This document shows positions 26,601 to 35,171 of a stretch of DNA of 64,000 nt, in pieces (the stretch's first letter is position 1; the number at the start of each line of letters is the position of its first letter). Under the pieces are notes generated by a model. It ran no database searches. It worked only from the letters and a program-made list of their open reading frames with translations, and was not told the origin of the DNA. The translations under genes were made by a program, and so were the position numbers. Origin of the DNA: Psychrobacter immobilis (GTDB lineage Bacteria; Pseudomonadota; Gammaproteobacteria; Pseudomonadales; Moraxellaceae). Location of the stretch: NCBI RefSeq assembly GCF_904846235.1, contig NZ_CAJGZN010000008.1, positions 1-64,000 on the forward strand. Reading direction: 5' to 3'.

Positions 26601-27944
26601 TCGACATTGCCAGCGTTCTAGACTTAACTTGCGGTAAAGAGCGGCAATAGGCTCTTCATCTTCGTTTTTAAGCGCTAATAAGTCTTGAGCGTTTGCTATT
26701 TGATTGATTCGAGCGGGTAACTGACCATAGAGTAAGTTTTTACATTCAGCTAATAATGTTTGATCACGAGTTTGAATGCCCTCAATAGCACCTTTATCTA
26801 ATACATGTTTGGCCACCCGACCAGAACCTGCAAGTACTGCTTCAAATAGTTCTCCAATATCATTTAGTTGTCGGTCCGCTTGCTGATAGTGATATAAAAC
26901 AGCATCAACGTTAGCCATGATGACGTTAAACCAGCCAAAGTTTGCGCCGCTCATCGCATAAGCTGCTTCTACCAAGCCAGTAGGGTATTTATATGCCAGC
27001 TTTTCGTCTTTATCTAGGCTTGCTACGTAGTCAGAAACATCGGCAAAGGCGTTATGCTCTAATTCAACCAACTCAAAACGACGCGCGACGGATTGAATCT
27101 CCCGAAGTTGTTGCCCAAGTAGGGGTGAGCATAGCGCCACATAACGCAGCCAATGGAGCTTACGACGAGGGTCCTCTTCCTTGATTGCTTTACCAATTAA
27201 GCGAATAGCCTGACCGTCTAAGCGTTTACTATCATCATCTTCTAGTCCAAAGGTGGCAGCTTCAGCTACAGTTTCCAGCTCGTCTAATACTACGAGTACA
27301 TAAGATATACCAAAGCGCTCTAATACTTTATATGCGGATTGAACAAGATTTACTACCAATGTCGGATCGGTGTATAAATCCTCTTCACTGTGGTCGGCAC
27401 TAAGCTCTAACGCATCCGCTAAATTTTGCGCTGTGAAGCCAAGTGGCATTAAACGCTCATAGGCTTGCTTGGCAATTTCACTTTGAATTGAGCCATCGAA
27501 TTTCTGCGTTGCCAAAGGCAATAATGCCTGATACAAGCCAAAGGCAAACCAGTTATCAGAATTTTGATAGTCAGAGGCAGCTTGAGAGTAGCGAATATAC
27601 AGCGCTAAATATTTATCTTGCGCTTGTGAGTCGAAAAGCTGCTGATCATGTAGACTGCCATTTTTATCACGTACAAACCAACCTCTAGAACAGTCATTTA
27701 TTTGTGCTACCAGCTCATGGCCCAAGCGCGATTTACCGCGGCCCCATTCAGCCTCTATCGCAAAAACATGGGCAAAACGGTCTTCTTCATGGTCTACGGT
27801 GTGTAAAAAGGTTTGAAAGCGCTTAAAAAATCGGCTTTGGCCTACTAACGGATCACTCGGTGGATAGTCAGAAACACCAGTAGCCGCCCAGCGATGTTGC
27901 TTGGCAAGCGTGGCAACTGATTGATCATCTAGTTCAAAATTCAT
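23655..27944 (-). CDS. Very large P-loop ATPase of the defence operon
   Basis: 1429 residues. Residues 30-350 hold a STAND/KAP-like P-loop module: DPLVGQSRFFKRFQ (31-44), Walker A EAEWGRGKSRLG (64-75), Walker B YVLVVLDELETV (215-226). The remaining 1000 residues have no recognised domain and include long helical, possibly coiled-coil parts (EAKEQLEKARQLFIDLKQKEEQLQDI near 985). It overlaps its neighbours by four bases and one base. Large ATPases of 1200-1500 residues are the hallmark of multi-gene systems such as BREX (BrxC/PglY) and MADS, where they act with the methyltransferase in self/non-self discrimination. It probably forms the scaffold of the complex (inference). Cytoplasmic. Confidence 0.8.
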   Translation of the reverse strand: MNFELDDQSVATLAKQHRWAATGVSDYPPSDPLVGQSRFFKRFQTFLHTVDHEEDRFAHVFAIEAEWGRGKSRLGHELVAQINDCSRGWFVRDKNGSLHDQQLFDSQAQDKYLALYIRYSQAASDYQNSDNWFAFGLYQALLPLATQKFDGSIQSEIAKQAYERLMPLGFTAQNLADALELSADHSEEDLYTDPTLVVNLVQSAYKVLERFGISYVLVVLDELETVAEAATFGLEDDDSKRLDGQAIRLIGKAIKEEDPRRKLHWLRYVALCSPLLGQQLREIQSVARRFELVELEHNAFADVSDYVASLDKDEKLAYKYPTGLVEAAYAMSGANFGWFNVIMANVDAVLYHYQQADRQLNDIGELFEAVLAGSGRVAKHVLDKGAIEGIQTRDQTLLAECKNLLYGQLPARINQIANAQDLLALKNEDEEPIAALYRKLSLERWQCRKALEEAKFRREGEEWYYPAVEQALSLDTLLDNISTFSIKEQVQSEDKHAVLLPLSKGEFKHLLSLLYDHPAIEFAADALWQKLVGEATELDTHEATHIGPSVAMLLRLDLRYRSVQQNSLIFKDPSMGDGHKKAMAELLQDSNHKPILKSLARLTGFIRLLDNNWKYDQTLLSNSAGSNGQPLVLLSEPRGGLFTLDGFKLHPDGKVLLAWISNKTELDQLHDFASDYARKNGRTPVLALTASAHLMEQYSRLENDSLLRDAVLLHYVNSSETDQLERIGLSLALCEKHSITLNTESFTAKFRNKLNALTTFATNAIQKWRHRLHERGLIAWPFKADGKLSTNDRNLLFKGWYTLAIGYPNLNGLMDLQREHGVASEELGSLLDKLKVPGSFISKGFTADEHAGLFTELNNPQRSQAQIPLFLSRIAHPNKQWNWKFESFKQKFYFGYICDTNNTAKSVFDEWMWWCGELNLLTLENPNDRQALWQNYPRSRLDNAIIEANNWFNDDSIDGYKAKVEVMSRVYGQGRIDDIFAPIGRNSLGYATVEAKEQLEKARQLFIDLKQKEEQLQDISHLSDTGVLAGLIAKRANVLALVAKVKPIQCSEINLKSSHDLNLEDKTTSLFQRVEQACLFAEFVEDSAEKINGRLIDLIADIENDVSTLNNFPKTLYTNSLRTIGHILDGALKEDNTSATGKREQQAGSDTLLHYLRKLDLSHSQEKLNALAFEVGLNLQSEQQLPLADIQGYILTSYRDFKTRFEKLLDNLAEQKTQAVCLHRQLADAPASYPHPDDIAKLPKLINKLQLIEDAIEDLPSDAEQKRQLIQASLRNGQFTALRDLPDELLKPARGQIAPIHGDLIKISQHLNQMKDNSIKEVNAWLPMLKPLFISQQHSSPHPTVLNLSDMKELMVSEVLLTCDRTLHDWKEIANKALSGTGLSLDEWQRIYEFINQNEEPKLNIQQQQILVDKGILKMRLTFAESLGA

Positions 27945-29197
27945 AGTCCACTTCCTTGAATGTTAATAAGCTTCGCTGCTCGTATGTCTCGTGCCGTTTG
28001 TTTCATAGCTTGTTGTAAGCGCGCGCTTCTATAGCCAAAAATAGGTGCTAGTGGCAAGCTATAGCAAGCATCACCAAAGTCTGGGTTAATGCTATAAAGT
28101 CCTGCTTCATTACGTCCACCTTCCTTAAACTGCCAAATCTGATGGCTTAGTAGGTTTGCAACTAACGGCGCTAATGCTCGGTTGAGGTCATGAGTATCTG
28201 GTACTTGCGGATATATCGAGATATTTAGGTTATTAAGCAGTGCTAGTAAAAATGCTGCCAAATTTCCAACATTGACTTCATCGCCTTCTACGCCTTGCAC
28301 GACCACACTGATTTCTGTTGGCGAAAAGGCATTTTGGTTACTGGGTAATGTAAGTAGCAAGCTATCACGTTGTTCAGCTGCCCAAGCATCCTGTACAAAT
28401 ACGAGTAAGCTTAGAAGGAACAACCAAGGTTGCTGGGTGAACCGGGTTAAATGTGATGAGGTGTCACTACTTGAACCTCGTTCAGTGAGTATCCACGATG
28501 CATGAGGTTTAGTTTGATTTAATAGCGAATAAGGTAGTGCTAATAATCGTCTTGCACACCAGTTTTTATCAAGGGCTTTAGCGCTAGGATCAATGGGCGT
28601 TAGAGAGGTTAGTCTAGAGCCGGCTTCGTGAGCGCTACGCTCGGCAGAGCTAGCCAACTGATAACTGACTCTTAAAATCCTAAGTAGGGCTGGCAAGGCG
28701 GCATTATCGTGCAGGCTATGTCCGATCAGCTCATGCTCTAGATCACTTAATGGTCCAGTACAAAGCTGAGGATTCCTAGAAGTGCCTTCCAGCTCTTCTA
28801 GTACCCATGCACTGGCATTACCCAGTTGGCTAATGATTTTAATCAGCATCTGTGGATCGCGCATATTACCAGCTTCGCGGCAGCGTGCAGCAGCCAAGCG
28901 TAGCCAATGTTCGCGAAAGCTTGGATTTAAGCCTAAGAGAGCCAGTTGCCATTCACCAAGTTGGCTTAATGTACCAAAAGCCGTCAATAGTGGCGCGGTC
29001 AAAGTATATGCAATTGGCGTGTCTGGGTCTTGATTGTCGCTAATAGGTTGTAGCAGCCCGTTTTGCAAAAGTGGTATGGCAGCGAACACCTCAACAGCTT
29101 GTTCGACCGCTATACCACCTCGTTGCCAAAGTAGGGCACAAGTTGTGCTGGCATGTCGCGCTTGTAGCAGTAATGAGGTTTCGCTGATGGCCGTCAT
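27941..29197 (-). CDS. Defence-operon protein of unknown function (418 aa)
   Basis: 418 residues, leucine- and alanine-rich, largely helical (LLLQARHASTTCALLWQRGG, LGEWQLALLGLNPSFREHWL, LFLLSLLVFVQDAWAAEQRD). The last stretch is hydrophobic but has charged surroundings, so it is not a clear membrane segment. No family is recognised. It lies between the specificity subunit (2-base gap) and the giant ATPase (4-base overlap), so it is likely made in step with them and may bridge them. Confidence 0.6.
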   Translation of the reverse strand: MTAISETSLLLQARHASTTCALLWQRGGIAVEQAVEVFAAIPLLQNGLLQPISDNQDPDTPIAYTLTAPLLTAFGTLSQLGEWQLALLGLNPSFREHWLRLAAARCREAGNMRDPQMLIKIISQLGNASAWVLEELEGTSRNPQLCTGPLSDLEHELIGHSLHDNAALPALLRILRVSYQLASSAERSAHEAGSRLTSLTPIDPSAKALDKNWCARRLLALPYSLLNQTKPHASWILTERGSSSDTSSHLTRFTQQPWLFLLSLLVFVQDAWAAEQRDSLLLTLPSNQNAFSPTEISVVVQGVEGDEVNVGNLAAFLLALLNNLNISIYPQVPDTHDLNRALAPLVANLLSHQIWQFKEGGRNEAGLYSINPDFGDACYSLPLAPIFGYRSARLQQAMKQTARDIRAAKLINIQGSGL

Positions 29198-29199
29198 CG

Positions 29200-30723
29200 C
29201 TAGTCCTCACTATCAGCAGCAGTGGCGCTCGCCAGCAAACGATACAGCTCATCTATATCACTGAATAGTGGCGTAGCACCCTCTATAGCATAACCTTCGT
29301 TACTGAGTTTGCTTAATATAGCTTTATCTAATGTATTATCGCCATCTTCTAGCGCTTGCTGGGCTTTAATCAGTTGCTCTTCAGTTAGTTGGCCTTCGAT
29401 TAGCGCTTCGACTAGGGTTTTGGCTGTTCTTATGAGCGATTTTGACGCTCTAGTAGTAAGCTCATAATTTTCTAGTAGAGTTAAACAAGTTGTTTTTTTA
29501 TTTAGAACATAATCTGGGATGTATAATGCAAGTAGCTCTTCTTGACCAATCTGAGGCTGTACAGCGCCATAGCTAATCTTGTGAAGAAGTATTTTTCCGG
29601 CAGTAGAGTTAAGAAAGACTGAGACGGCTGCAGCTGTTTCTTCTTCTTCAAACTCTAAACGAATAAGATGACTACTTATGACACAACCCTTATCTAGTAT
29701 ATTTACTTTGATAGCTGTACCGATAGAGCCTGTTCTTACCACTAATACACATCGCTCATGAATTATAGCTTTTGAAGGTATGCTGATATCTGATCCAATT
29801 TGGGGAGCATCTTGTACATTTAACCGTCCTGAAGATACTTCTGTTACTGTAATATAGGGTACACCTTCATTAACAAAATTACGCTCTTCAAAGCCGTTGG
29901 CAATAGATTTAATCAGAGAGCCTAGTAATGTACCGGATTTTTTAGTAAAACGTTCTACAGCAATTGCTTTACTATCATAATATTTAGGATCAAGACGATT
30001 AGATAAGTCATTTAATGTTGGGTGACTAATTTTGGTGTCAGGTGTGTTACAAGCTACTAGATACTCACTTGTATTCAAAACTTGTTCAATTTCTGATTCC
30101 AGCTCTTTAGCCCAAGCGCGTAGTTGCTCAGCCTGACGAACTTTATCTCCAATATATTTTTGGGCTACCAAATGTGGATAATAAAGATTTACATTTTTTG
30201 TATCTGTAACACCTAAGTATTGAATAATACTACCGAGAGAATAGCGCTGAAGCTGCCCTACACCATAATAACTAAATAAAAATGTGGATATATAATCAAT
30301 ATCTATATGACTCTTAGGTCTAACAGCTATGATGTGTTGAGTTATATTCGCTTTTGGCAATGATTCAGGAACTTTACATATTTTTTCACCAACACTAGCT
30401 TTCACAATAAGTAGGTCGCTAGGCAGAACCTCCGAAGCTTTAAGTTCTTCATGAGATTTGGGAGATAAGTGCACAAAGCTTTCTGTTATAACTTCAAACT
30501 GACCAACATTAGTAACTCGGAATAAAGGTATTCCTTCTTCAACATATAAACTGCTTGGAAGTTTTGAGCCGAACGGACCTGTAAAAAAATGCCCAATAGA
30601 ACCTAGCTTTACGCAATTTAAGTGAGAGAGTACTTCGTCAATAACCAAATATTCAGGACGATAAAAATCAGAATCAAGTCTTTTAGTATTTAAACTGTCT
30701 ACGGATATTTTTCTATAAAACAT
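29200..30723 (-). CDS. Type I-like DNA specificity subunit (HsdS family)
   Basis: 507 residues with two target-recognition units. The first starts RLDSDFYRPEYLVIDEVL, KLGSIGHFFTGPFGSKLP and GIPLFRVTNVG (residues 15-95). The second starts RLDPKYYDSKAIAVERF and GVPYITVTEVSSG (about 235-310). Each is followed by a helical spacer (EQLRAWAKELESEIEQVL). This is the HsdS plan: each half reads one half of a split target and docks on the methyltransferase. The C-terminal 100 residues (LIEGQLTEEQLIKAQQALED...) are an extra tail beyond usual HsdS. Its start overlaps the methyltransferase stop by one base. No HsdR lies nearby, so it serves the MADS-like complex rather than a classical type I enzyme. Confidence 0.9.
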   Translation of the reverse strand: MFYRKISVDSLNTKRLDSDFYRPEYLVIDEVLSHLNCVKLGSIGHFFTGPFGSKLPSSLYVEEGIPLFRVTNVGQFEVITESFVHLSPKSHEELKASEVLPSDLLIVKASVGEKICKVPESLPKANITQHIIAVRPKSHIDIDYISTFLFSYYGVGQLQRYSLGSIIQYLGVTDTKNVNLYYPHLVAQKYIGDKVRQAEQLRAWAKELESEIEQVLNTSEYLVACNTPDTKISHPTLNDLSNRLDPKYYDSKAIAVERFTKKSGTLLGSLIKSIANGFEERNFVNEGVPYITVTEVSSGRLNVQDAPQIGSDISIPSKAIIHERCVLVVRTGSIGTAIKVNILDKGCVISSHLIRLEFEEEETAAAVSVFLNSTAGKILLHKISYGAVQPQIGQEELLALYIPDYVLNKKTTCLTLLENYELTTRASKSLIRTAKTLVEALIEGQLTEEQLIKAQQALEDGDNTLDKAILSKLSNEGYAIEGATPLFSDIDELYRLLASATAADSED

Positions 30724-32867
30724 TATTCACCCCGCTTATAAGCAGAGGCGATTAAATCCAAATCGTTGGGCACGCCAGCATTATAGTCTTCGATATTGTT
30801 CTTCACTAAATAACCTAGCGTTTCAGCCACTGCCATAAATACATCAGTCTGTGGCTCAGGTAAGAACTGCTCGGGCTGATCAGGACTGACACGACGCTTT
30901 TGTAAATACATGATTGAAGTCTTGGCACCAGTACCTGATAATTTAAAACAATCGCTAGGTAGTGATATCACTGCTTTTACGATGGCCTTACCACCGACGA
31001 ACTCACCAGACTGCTCATCCTTCTTACCCATGATGTACTCACGCACATAGCGGTCACCTGAGTTACATAATATGCCATCAGGTAACACGATCATCAGTCG
31101 TCCACCAGGTTTAAGTAGTTGCAAGCAGCGGTCTATAAATAGCACAGCTGGGTCAATGCTCGCACCGACTGGCTTCCAATTCCCTTTTTTATCAGGCTTA
31201 CTACCAAGGGCTAAGCCATCAGTAGAAGGTGCTAGGCTGTAAGTTGGTTTTTTATCAGTACCACCAGTTTGGCGTAAGTCGGTACGGTAGCCTGCCCATT
31301 TAGGGTTGCCGTTTTCATCGAGGTATAAGTCACCAGTATCATCCCAACGCATTTTTAGGTGGTCATAATAGGCGTTATAACTGTCAGTCACCTGTTCTGT
31401 GGGTCGAAAGCCACCGAGTATCTGCTCCATATCAGCTTCATAGGTCTTTTTCGACGCTTGTGCATTTTTATTGTTGGCGAATTTTGGTGTGCCAAACGGC
31501 GGGTTAGTGCAGATGAGATCAAAGCTGTTAGGCTTGAGCGCGGCGGTGGTTAGTGAATTGTCCGTATAAAATATCTGAGCCTTTGGAGCGCCTTGTAATG
31601 CCATGTTGACCCGTGCCAGCATCACCATACGCGGTGCAGCATCAGCACCCGTGAAGCCTTCATTACGCAGTTTCTCTTTTAGTGCTTCTTTTTCATAATC
31701 ATTTAATCCACCAAGCTGGGTATCGATAAGATGGTCTAATTGACTTAATGCCACTGAGCCAAAGCCAAATGAGCCACAGGTTGGATCACAGAAGCGGAAG
31801 TCGCCATTAGATAAGCGGGCGATAGCCTCATCGTCATTAGCGATATCGTTGATGGCTATCTCTAACATGGCTTGCTTGACAGGATTAGGAGTGAGGTAGA
31901 CACCTAGGCCGCCTTTGGACTCAAAGTTAGCACGCAAGAATACATCGAATACTCGGCCTAATAAATCACCAGAGACATCGCCTAAGGTACCTTGTTCTTT
32001 GGATATGCGTCCATCGTTATAAATGACTGGACCAAGATTTTGTAAGGCTTCAAGTAAATCTTCATAGTTTTTTGGTACAGATAATCTCAAATGAGTATCT
32101 TCCGAAAAAATAGCGTTATGCGAGCCATCATCACTGGTGACAATATAATCCTTATGTGATTTAAACTCATTAAAAGCATCTTTGATTAAGTTGACCGCTT
32201 TATCACCTTCTTTTTTTACATATTGCCAATTAAATACAGAGCTAAATAGGTGTTTATTACCCTGTTTATCAGTGAACTGAATATCAGGGTGATAAATACG
32301 AAAGCTCTCTAAAAATAACAGCTTGGCTACTTCTTCAATAATATCGTTTTTATCATTAACTTTATCTTTAGTAACGCGATAGACGTTTTCGTGAAACGCA
32401 TCGAAGCGGTGCATTAGGTGCGTATAGATACGCATGGACCAGCGAAAAGTAGGATCACGCTCTAACCGATCGAAACTGTTTAATTCCTCTAAGCTGGGAA
32501 GAACATCGACACCATGGGTACCATCAGAGCCATCAGAACCAAATAAACTCAGAATACGGCTATTGGTGCCATCGCTGATAACAGCGAATACCGGCCAATC
32601 GCTGTCAGTATCACTAAGTAGCGTATAGGCTAAATCATCAAACTTAGCCGTATCAGCCGCATTTTCCCAATGACCTTCTGCCAGCGCTAGTAGCATAACA
32701 GGTGGTGTCAGATTGCCTTCTACCATTCCCTGTATTAAGCCTGCTTTGGCAAACTCGTGTGATGATAGCTCTAATACGGGTTGATCGAAATTTCGATGTT
32801 GTTTAACCAGATGATTAAAGAGGTCAGTTAGTTGAGCTTGTTTGTCGATTTTATTGTCTTTTGCCAT
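30723..32867 (-). CDS. N6-adenine DNA methyltransferase (HsdM-like)
   Basis: 714 residues. There is an N-terminal helical HsdM-type region, then the SAM-binding motif I DPTCGSFGFG (about 357-366) and the catalytic motif IV NPPFGTP (about 454-460, NPPF). A late segment GGRLMIVLPDGILCNSGDRY resembles the HsdM motif 'GGR.A.VLP.G.LF'. It transfers a methyl group from SAM to adenine within the sequence chosen by the specificity subunit, marking host DNA as self. It is longer than common HsdM (about 520), due to extra N-terminal sequence. It heads the main coupled block, after two small genes. Confidence 0.93.
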   Translation of the reverse strand: MAKDNKIDKQAQLTDLFNHLVKQHRNFDQPVLELSSHEFAKAGLIQGMVEGNLTPPVMLLALAEGHWENAADTAKFDDLAYTLLSDTDSDWPVFAVISDGTNSRILSLFGSDGSDGTHGVDVLPSLEELNSFDRLERDPTFRWSMRIYTHLMHRFDAFHENVYRVTKDKVNDKNDIIEEVAKLLFLESFRIYHPDIQFTDKQGNKHLFSSVFNWQYVKKEGDKAVNLIKDAFNEFKSHKDYIVTSDDGSHNAIFSEDTHLRLSVPKNYEDLLEALQNLGPVIYNDGRISKEQGTLGDVSGDLLGRVFDVFLRANFESKGGLGVYLTPNPVKQAMLEIAINDIANDDEAIARLSNGDFRFCDPTCGSFGFGSVALSQLDHLIDTQLGGLNDYEKEALKEKLRNEGFTGADAAPRMVMLARVNMALQGAPKAQIFYTDNSLTTAALKPNSFDLICTNPPFGTPKFANNKNAQASKKTYEADMEQILGGFRPTEQVTDSYNAYYDHLKMRWDDTGDLYLDENGNPKWAGYRTDLRQTGGTDKKPTYSLAPSTDGLALGSKPDKKGNWKPVGASIDPAVLFIDRCLQLLKPGGRLMIVLPDGILCNSGDRYVREYIMGKKDEQSGEFVGGKAIVKAVISLPSDCFKLSGTGAKTSIMYLQKRRVSPDQPEQFLPEPQTDVFMAVAETLGYLVKNNIEDYNAGVPNDLDLIASAYKRGE

Positions 32868-32926
32868 GAGGTATTTTAATTCCTAAGATTTGGTATTTGA
32901 ATGTTCAGATGGTTGTTTGATGGATG

Positions 32927-33310
32927 TTAAGTATCAAGTACCAAAAATGGTCCTTTGACGTTCATTTGGTGGTTTTGTTCAGCCAGTTTACGTAATTGTT
33001 GCTCAGTGGTAGTCGTGCCAGCTGGTAGTTTCTTTAATACCTGTGTGAGAAGCATGCGCCCACCAGACTTTCGCAGTAGAGCAGTTAAGTGCTCTGTGAT
33101 ATTGGAGGTTGTTTGATATGCTGATTTAGATTCGTTTAATATGTTACGTGCTGGCAAGGAGGCTAGCCATAGTGTTACTTGGGCTTGATTAAAGCCTAAA
33201 AAATGCCAAAGCTCCTGCTGTTCACTAAAGAGGTCATCTGCAGATTTTTTTGACGTTTTAAGTTGATCAATAAGCTGATTAAGTAATGAGTTTTGAGTTT
33301 CTTGATGCAT
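32927..33310 (-). CDS. Small defence-operon protein, possible winged-helix
   Basis: 127 residues with no recognised family. The N-terminal part is helical (SLLNQLIDQLKTSKKSADDL), followed by an LWHFLGFNQAQVTLWL segment. The C-terminal 55 residues (LTALLRKSGGRMLLTQVLKK, TTTEQQLRKLAEQNHQ) look like a winged helix. It starts two bases after the HTH gene and ends 59 bases before the methyltransferase. It is probably a regulator or small subunit of the system. Confidence 0.6.
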   Translation of the reverse strand: MHQETQNSLLNQLIDQLKTSKKSADDLFSEQQELWHFLGFNQAQVTLWLASLPARNILNESKSAYQTTSNITEHLTALLRKSGGRMLLTQVLKKLPAGTTTTEQQLRKLAEQNHQMNVKGPFLVLDT

Positions 33311-33312
33311 AG

Positions 33313-33501
33313 CTATTCCTTGATCGTGGCTTGCTCAGTTTGCTTTAACACCCAAGTATCGAGGTCACTGCGTTTAAAACGCCAAGCATTGCCTACGCGA
33401 AATCCTGGTAACTCATTACTAGCTGCCAATCGATAAATAGTTCTCTCATTGACCTTGAGGTATTCGGCCACTTCTTTGATAGTCAAAACTTCACTGTCCA
33501 T
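33313..33501 (-). CDS. Excisionase-family helix-turn-helix protein, first gene of the defence operon
   Basis: 62 residues. A MerR/excisionase-type HTH: LTIKEVAEYLKVNERTIYRL, then GFRVGNAWRFKRSDLDTWV, the usual full length of this domain. It opens the eleven-gene operon and has AGGAG about nine bases upstream of ATG 33501. Such single-domain proteins often head defence or mobile clusters and could control the operon promoter at 33545-33572. Confidence 0.85.
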   Translation of the reverse strand: MDSEVLTIKEVAEYLKVNERTIYRLAASNELPGFRVGNAWRFKRSDLDTWVLKQTEQATIKE

Positions 33502-33544
33502 GACGAATAGCTCCTAGTTGTGTCGAAAGAGTACATATAAATAC

Positions 33545-33572
33545 AGTTTATACCAGTGGCTAGCTGTGTCAA
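33545..33572 (-). promoter_or_regulatory. Probable promoter of the defence operon
   Basis: Reading leftward, a -35 TTGACA at 33572-33567, a 16-base spacer and a -10-like TAAACT at 33550-33545 (four of six). The -35 lies between the arms of a small inverted repeat, CTGTGT/ACACAG, at 33564-33584, a possible operator. The first gene starts 44 bases downstream. Confidence 0.5.
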
Positions 33573-33642
33573 TGAATTACACAGTTTTTAAGAGCAGGCA
33601 AGTCTTAACATTATTTTTGAAAAATAATATAGTTAAATAAAA

Positions 33643-33679
33643 AAAGTCCGAGACCTGTGTTAGACAGGTCTCGGACTTT
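33643..33679 (-). terminator. Strong rho-independent terminator after the DUF3631 gene
   Basis: A perfect 16-base stem, AAAGTCCGAGACCTGT (33643-33658) with its reverse complement at 33664-33679, and a five-base loop. On the minus strand the stem is followed by seven T. It ends the satellite-module transcript before the defence operon promoter. Confidence 0.9.
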
Positions 33680-33750
33680 AAGGGAAACGCATGCTTCAAT
33701 ATTCTAGAAAATACCTAGATACCTTGTATTATCGAAAATAGAGGTAAACG

Positions 33751-35169
33751 CTACGATATATAACGTGACAAAGCATCTTGGAATTCATTGATATCATAAC
33801 CTCGACCTCTTACTTCCTTGCCATTTACGTCAATGGTTCTCATACACTTAGATGAAATACGAAATCCACTTAGTCGTTTCGAAATCTGTGGTAATGTGAT
33901 AGGTTTGCCATGATTCAAAGTTGACCAGATCATCTCTGGATCTCTACACAATGCTGCTAGCAAATGCTTACTTAAAAGTCTATCGGTTTCATGTAGATTG
34001 AAAACAGTTTGAATATCCGCTAATAGCTGTTCATTTAAGCTAGGCTCATCGCTACCATTACCTAATATATCCATGCATGATTTATGCGTTTTTTCTAACC
34101 AGTCATCACCCAATATCATACCTATTTTAAAGAGTATCTGCCAATTATCTTGCGCGCGATCGTTGATCGTAATAGGCAGCACTGGCTTAGCATCTTTTAC
34201 TGCTTGCAAATTATCATCTGACCACCTAGCAAGCTGTGACTGGATTTTGTTAGTGGTATCTACAGGCAGATCACGCACTCGTTTTTTTGACTCATTTTTC
34301 ATTTTACGTCGTAGCGTGAGCGGTATTGATCGATCTATTAACGTGTCTGGAATTTTACCGATACCAGAGATAGCTTTAGCGCCGTATACATTAAATAATA
34401 CAGGCTCATTATCATCACCGACACAGCGTATGATATATGGATTATCACGACTATGCCCTGCATTTAGTACACCTCGAATGCCTTCATTATCATTGATAAA
34501 TGTGTCAATTTCATCAATGAACAAAGTCGGCTTGAAACTCTCAATTGAGCGAAATAGAGCCGACCCTGTAATGTTGGACGTTGACAATGACCGTTTACTC
34601 ATACGGCTCATTAATGTTAAAAGCGTACTTTTACCGCAGCGCCTCTCAGGCGCATTTATCCAAGCAATAGGCAAAAAATGACTTGCTGATATGATCCAGG
34701 TTAATATAACCCATAATGTAGCAGCGATTTTAACTGCATCAGTACAGGCGACATGCTCGTCCAGTGTCTGATAAATTCGATTAGCTAATAAAGCGCCATC
34801 TACTGGTTCTGCGTATGGCTCAGTATCAACTACTAAGCTTTGAGCTTTTTCAGCGTCCAATTCGTTTCTGGCACTTTTCACTAATTGATCAAATGCTTTT
34901 AATGTTACATTTAAAAACTTGGCCGTATCAATTCTTGCTAGCTGATAATTTAGCTCAGGTAATCTAGCCATCTCATTGATAATAGTTTGCGCATCATATG
35001 AGCTAATTTTTGGCACATTTTGTGATAAAATATCTAATGATGGCTGGTCTATGTCATCTCTAGTAATTTCTGAAAGCTGAGCATCTTGCAGGATGCTTGG
35101 CTTTTTTATTATGTTAGCTGATGGCTCAGCAACAAGATTAGGAGGGGAGGTGTGAGTGTTTTTATTCAT
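33751..35169 (-). CDS. DUF3631-type ATPase of a phage-satellite-like module
   Basis: 472 residues. A P-loop ATPase with Walker A APERRCGKSTLLTL (173-186) and Walker B TLFIDEIDTFIN (215-226). A conserved-looking GVLNAGHSRDNPYIIRCVG segment follows, and the C-terminal half matches the DUF3631 pattern. Proteins of this type accompany integrases and AlpA in integrative elements and satellites and are thought to act in replication. The N-terminal 120 residues are unassigned; no primase domain is seen. Two bases separate it from the AlpA gene, so both are co-transcribed. Confidence 0.8.
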   Translation of the reverse strand: MNKNTHTSPPNLVAEPSANIIKKPSILQDAQLSEITRDDIDQPSLDILSQNVPKISSYDAQTIINEMARLPELNYQLARIDTAKFLNVTLKAFDQLVKSARNELDAEKAQSLVVDTEPYAEPVDGALLANRIYQTLDEHVACTDAVKIAATLWVILTWIISASHFLPIAWINAPERRCGKSTLLTLMSRMSKRSLSTSNITGSALFRSIESFKPTLFIDEIDTFINDNEGIRGVLNAGHSRDNPYIIRCVGDDNEPVLFNVYGAKAISGIGKIPDTLIDRSIPLTLRRKMKNESKKRVRDLPVDTTNKIQSQLARWSDDNLQAVKDAKPVLPITINDRAQDNWQILFKIGMILGDDWLEKTHKSCMDILGNGSDEPSLNEQLLADIQTVFNLHETDRLLSKHLLAALCRDPEMIWSTLNHGKPITLPQISKRLSGFRISSKCMRTIDVNGKEVRGRGYDINEFQDALSRYIS

Positions 35170-35171
35170 GA

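Noticed and set aside
33050-33072. Sequence similar to the tRNA-Arg 3' end (TGCGCCCACCA...) as an att site
   Set aside because: It lies inside the 127-aa coding gene and the match breaks after about 11-15 bases; likely chance.
17965-33501. Classical type I restriction-modification, BREX or DISARM
   Set aside because: HsdM and HsdS are present but no intact HsdR; no PglZ-like alkaline-phosphatase protein and no DUF1998 or PLD protein, so these names do not fit the whole operon.
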